Shown here in pieces: positions 63,721-64,000 of a stretch of DNA of 64,000 nt. Made by a program: the position numbers and the translations under genes. Each line of letters opens with the position of its first letter. The stretch's first letter is position 1. Below the pieces are notes generated by a model. The model had not been told where the DNA came from. It made no database searches and was given only the letters and a program-made list of their open reading frames with translations. The stretch is from positions 149,141 through 213,140 of the forward strand of contig NZ_JABMCJ010000071.1 of assembly GCF_013359755.1 (NCBI RefSeq), read 5' to 3'. The DNA is from Tardiphaga robiniae (GTDB lineage: Bacteria > Pseudomonadota > Alphaproteobacteria > Rhizobiales > Xanthobacteraceae).

Positions 63721-64000
63721 AGTGTGGGGCGGCAAGACAGCACCCAAACATTTTTTCCTATTCCTCATTGACTGCATCCCTAACTTGATTATATTCCCCT
63801 CCGTCCTGCCCCACCGAGAGGGGCGATCGCGATCGTCACGTTCGCGGGGTGGGATGCGGTGGACGCCGGAGATGCGGCGTCGCGCGGTTCATGGGGGAAC
63901 GTCTGTCTTCGGGCAGGACGGATCTGCGCCAGCACTGCCACTGGCAAGGAGACGGCCGACCTTCGGATGGACAAACCCCTGGACAGTGTGACGGACGACC
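63721..64000. other. Window end: no gene recognised; possible dispersed repeat
   Basis: From about 63818, GAGAGGGGCGATCGCGATCG ... GCGGGGTGGGATGCGG reads like a longer non-coding repeat known to me from bradyrhizobial intergenic regions. I cannot confirm copies because only one is in this window. The short AT-rich start (63750-63800) may hold a promoter. No open frame here has convincing protein features. Confidence 0.4.

Overview
The window is a high-GC (roughly 63-65%) chromosomal segment from an alphaproteobacterium, almost certainly of the Bradyrhizobium/Rhodopseudomonas/Afipia/Tardiphaga group (Nitrobacteraceae). The evidence is the nrdR-ribD-ribE-ribH-nusB-thiL-hppA order downstream of glyA, a K+-independent type H+-pyrophosphatase, a complete branched-chain amino-acid type ABC operon with tandem binding proteins, a form II CoxL-like protein, and many nested-palindrome intergenic repeats of bradyrhizobial type. 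I cannot name the species.

Layout. 0.2-6.2 kb: livG-livF-SBP-SBP-livH-livM transport operon on the minus strand. 6.5-9.7 kb: PAS-like protein, ArsC-like reductase, membrane protein divergent from an OhrR-type MarR regulator with palindromic operators, and a DUF5993-DsbB pair. 9.7-10.6 kb: a lone SIR2-like protein in DNA of lower GC. 10.8-25.6 kb: small metabolic and regulatory genes, including HD hydrolase, cytochrome P460 + epoxide hydrolase, a winged-helix/TolB/TPR regulator coupled to a deformylase-like protein that lacks metal ligands, DUF899, an HTH/beta-propeller pair, YdeI, TenA, an ArsR-SRPBCC pair, Lin0512, an amide/urea-type binding protein, a secreted PLA2-like protein, a serine hydrolase and a GST. 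25.6-26.3 kb: a frame-broken antitoxin next to a VapC-like toxin that has lost a catalytic aspartate.

27.1-36.1 kb is bounded by direct copies of the 3' end of guaA (62 bp, 57 identical), a classic integration target. It carries acnB, a LysR/SDR/F420-reductase-like set and, next to guaA, a low-GC block of three minus-strand genes. These are an ADP-ribosyltransferase-like protein, an acetyltransferase with an Eco1/ESCO-type zinc finger, and a protein with a HEPN RNase-type motif whose start overlaps the acetyltransferase stop. This block is the best candidate in the window for an undescribed toxin-antitoxin or defence system.

36-64 kb returns to core content. It holds guaA, an RsmB-type methyltransferase, guaB (GMP synthesis), a DHA2 efflux pump, a TetR/EamA pair, rlmE, ppx/gppA, an orphan CoxL-like subunit, hppA, thiL, nusB, the riboflavin genes, nrdR and glyA. 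Several clear terminators and palindromic repeat elements lie between them. No tRNA, rRNA, CRISPR array, integrase or complete insertion sequence was recognised.
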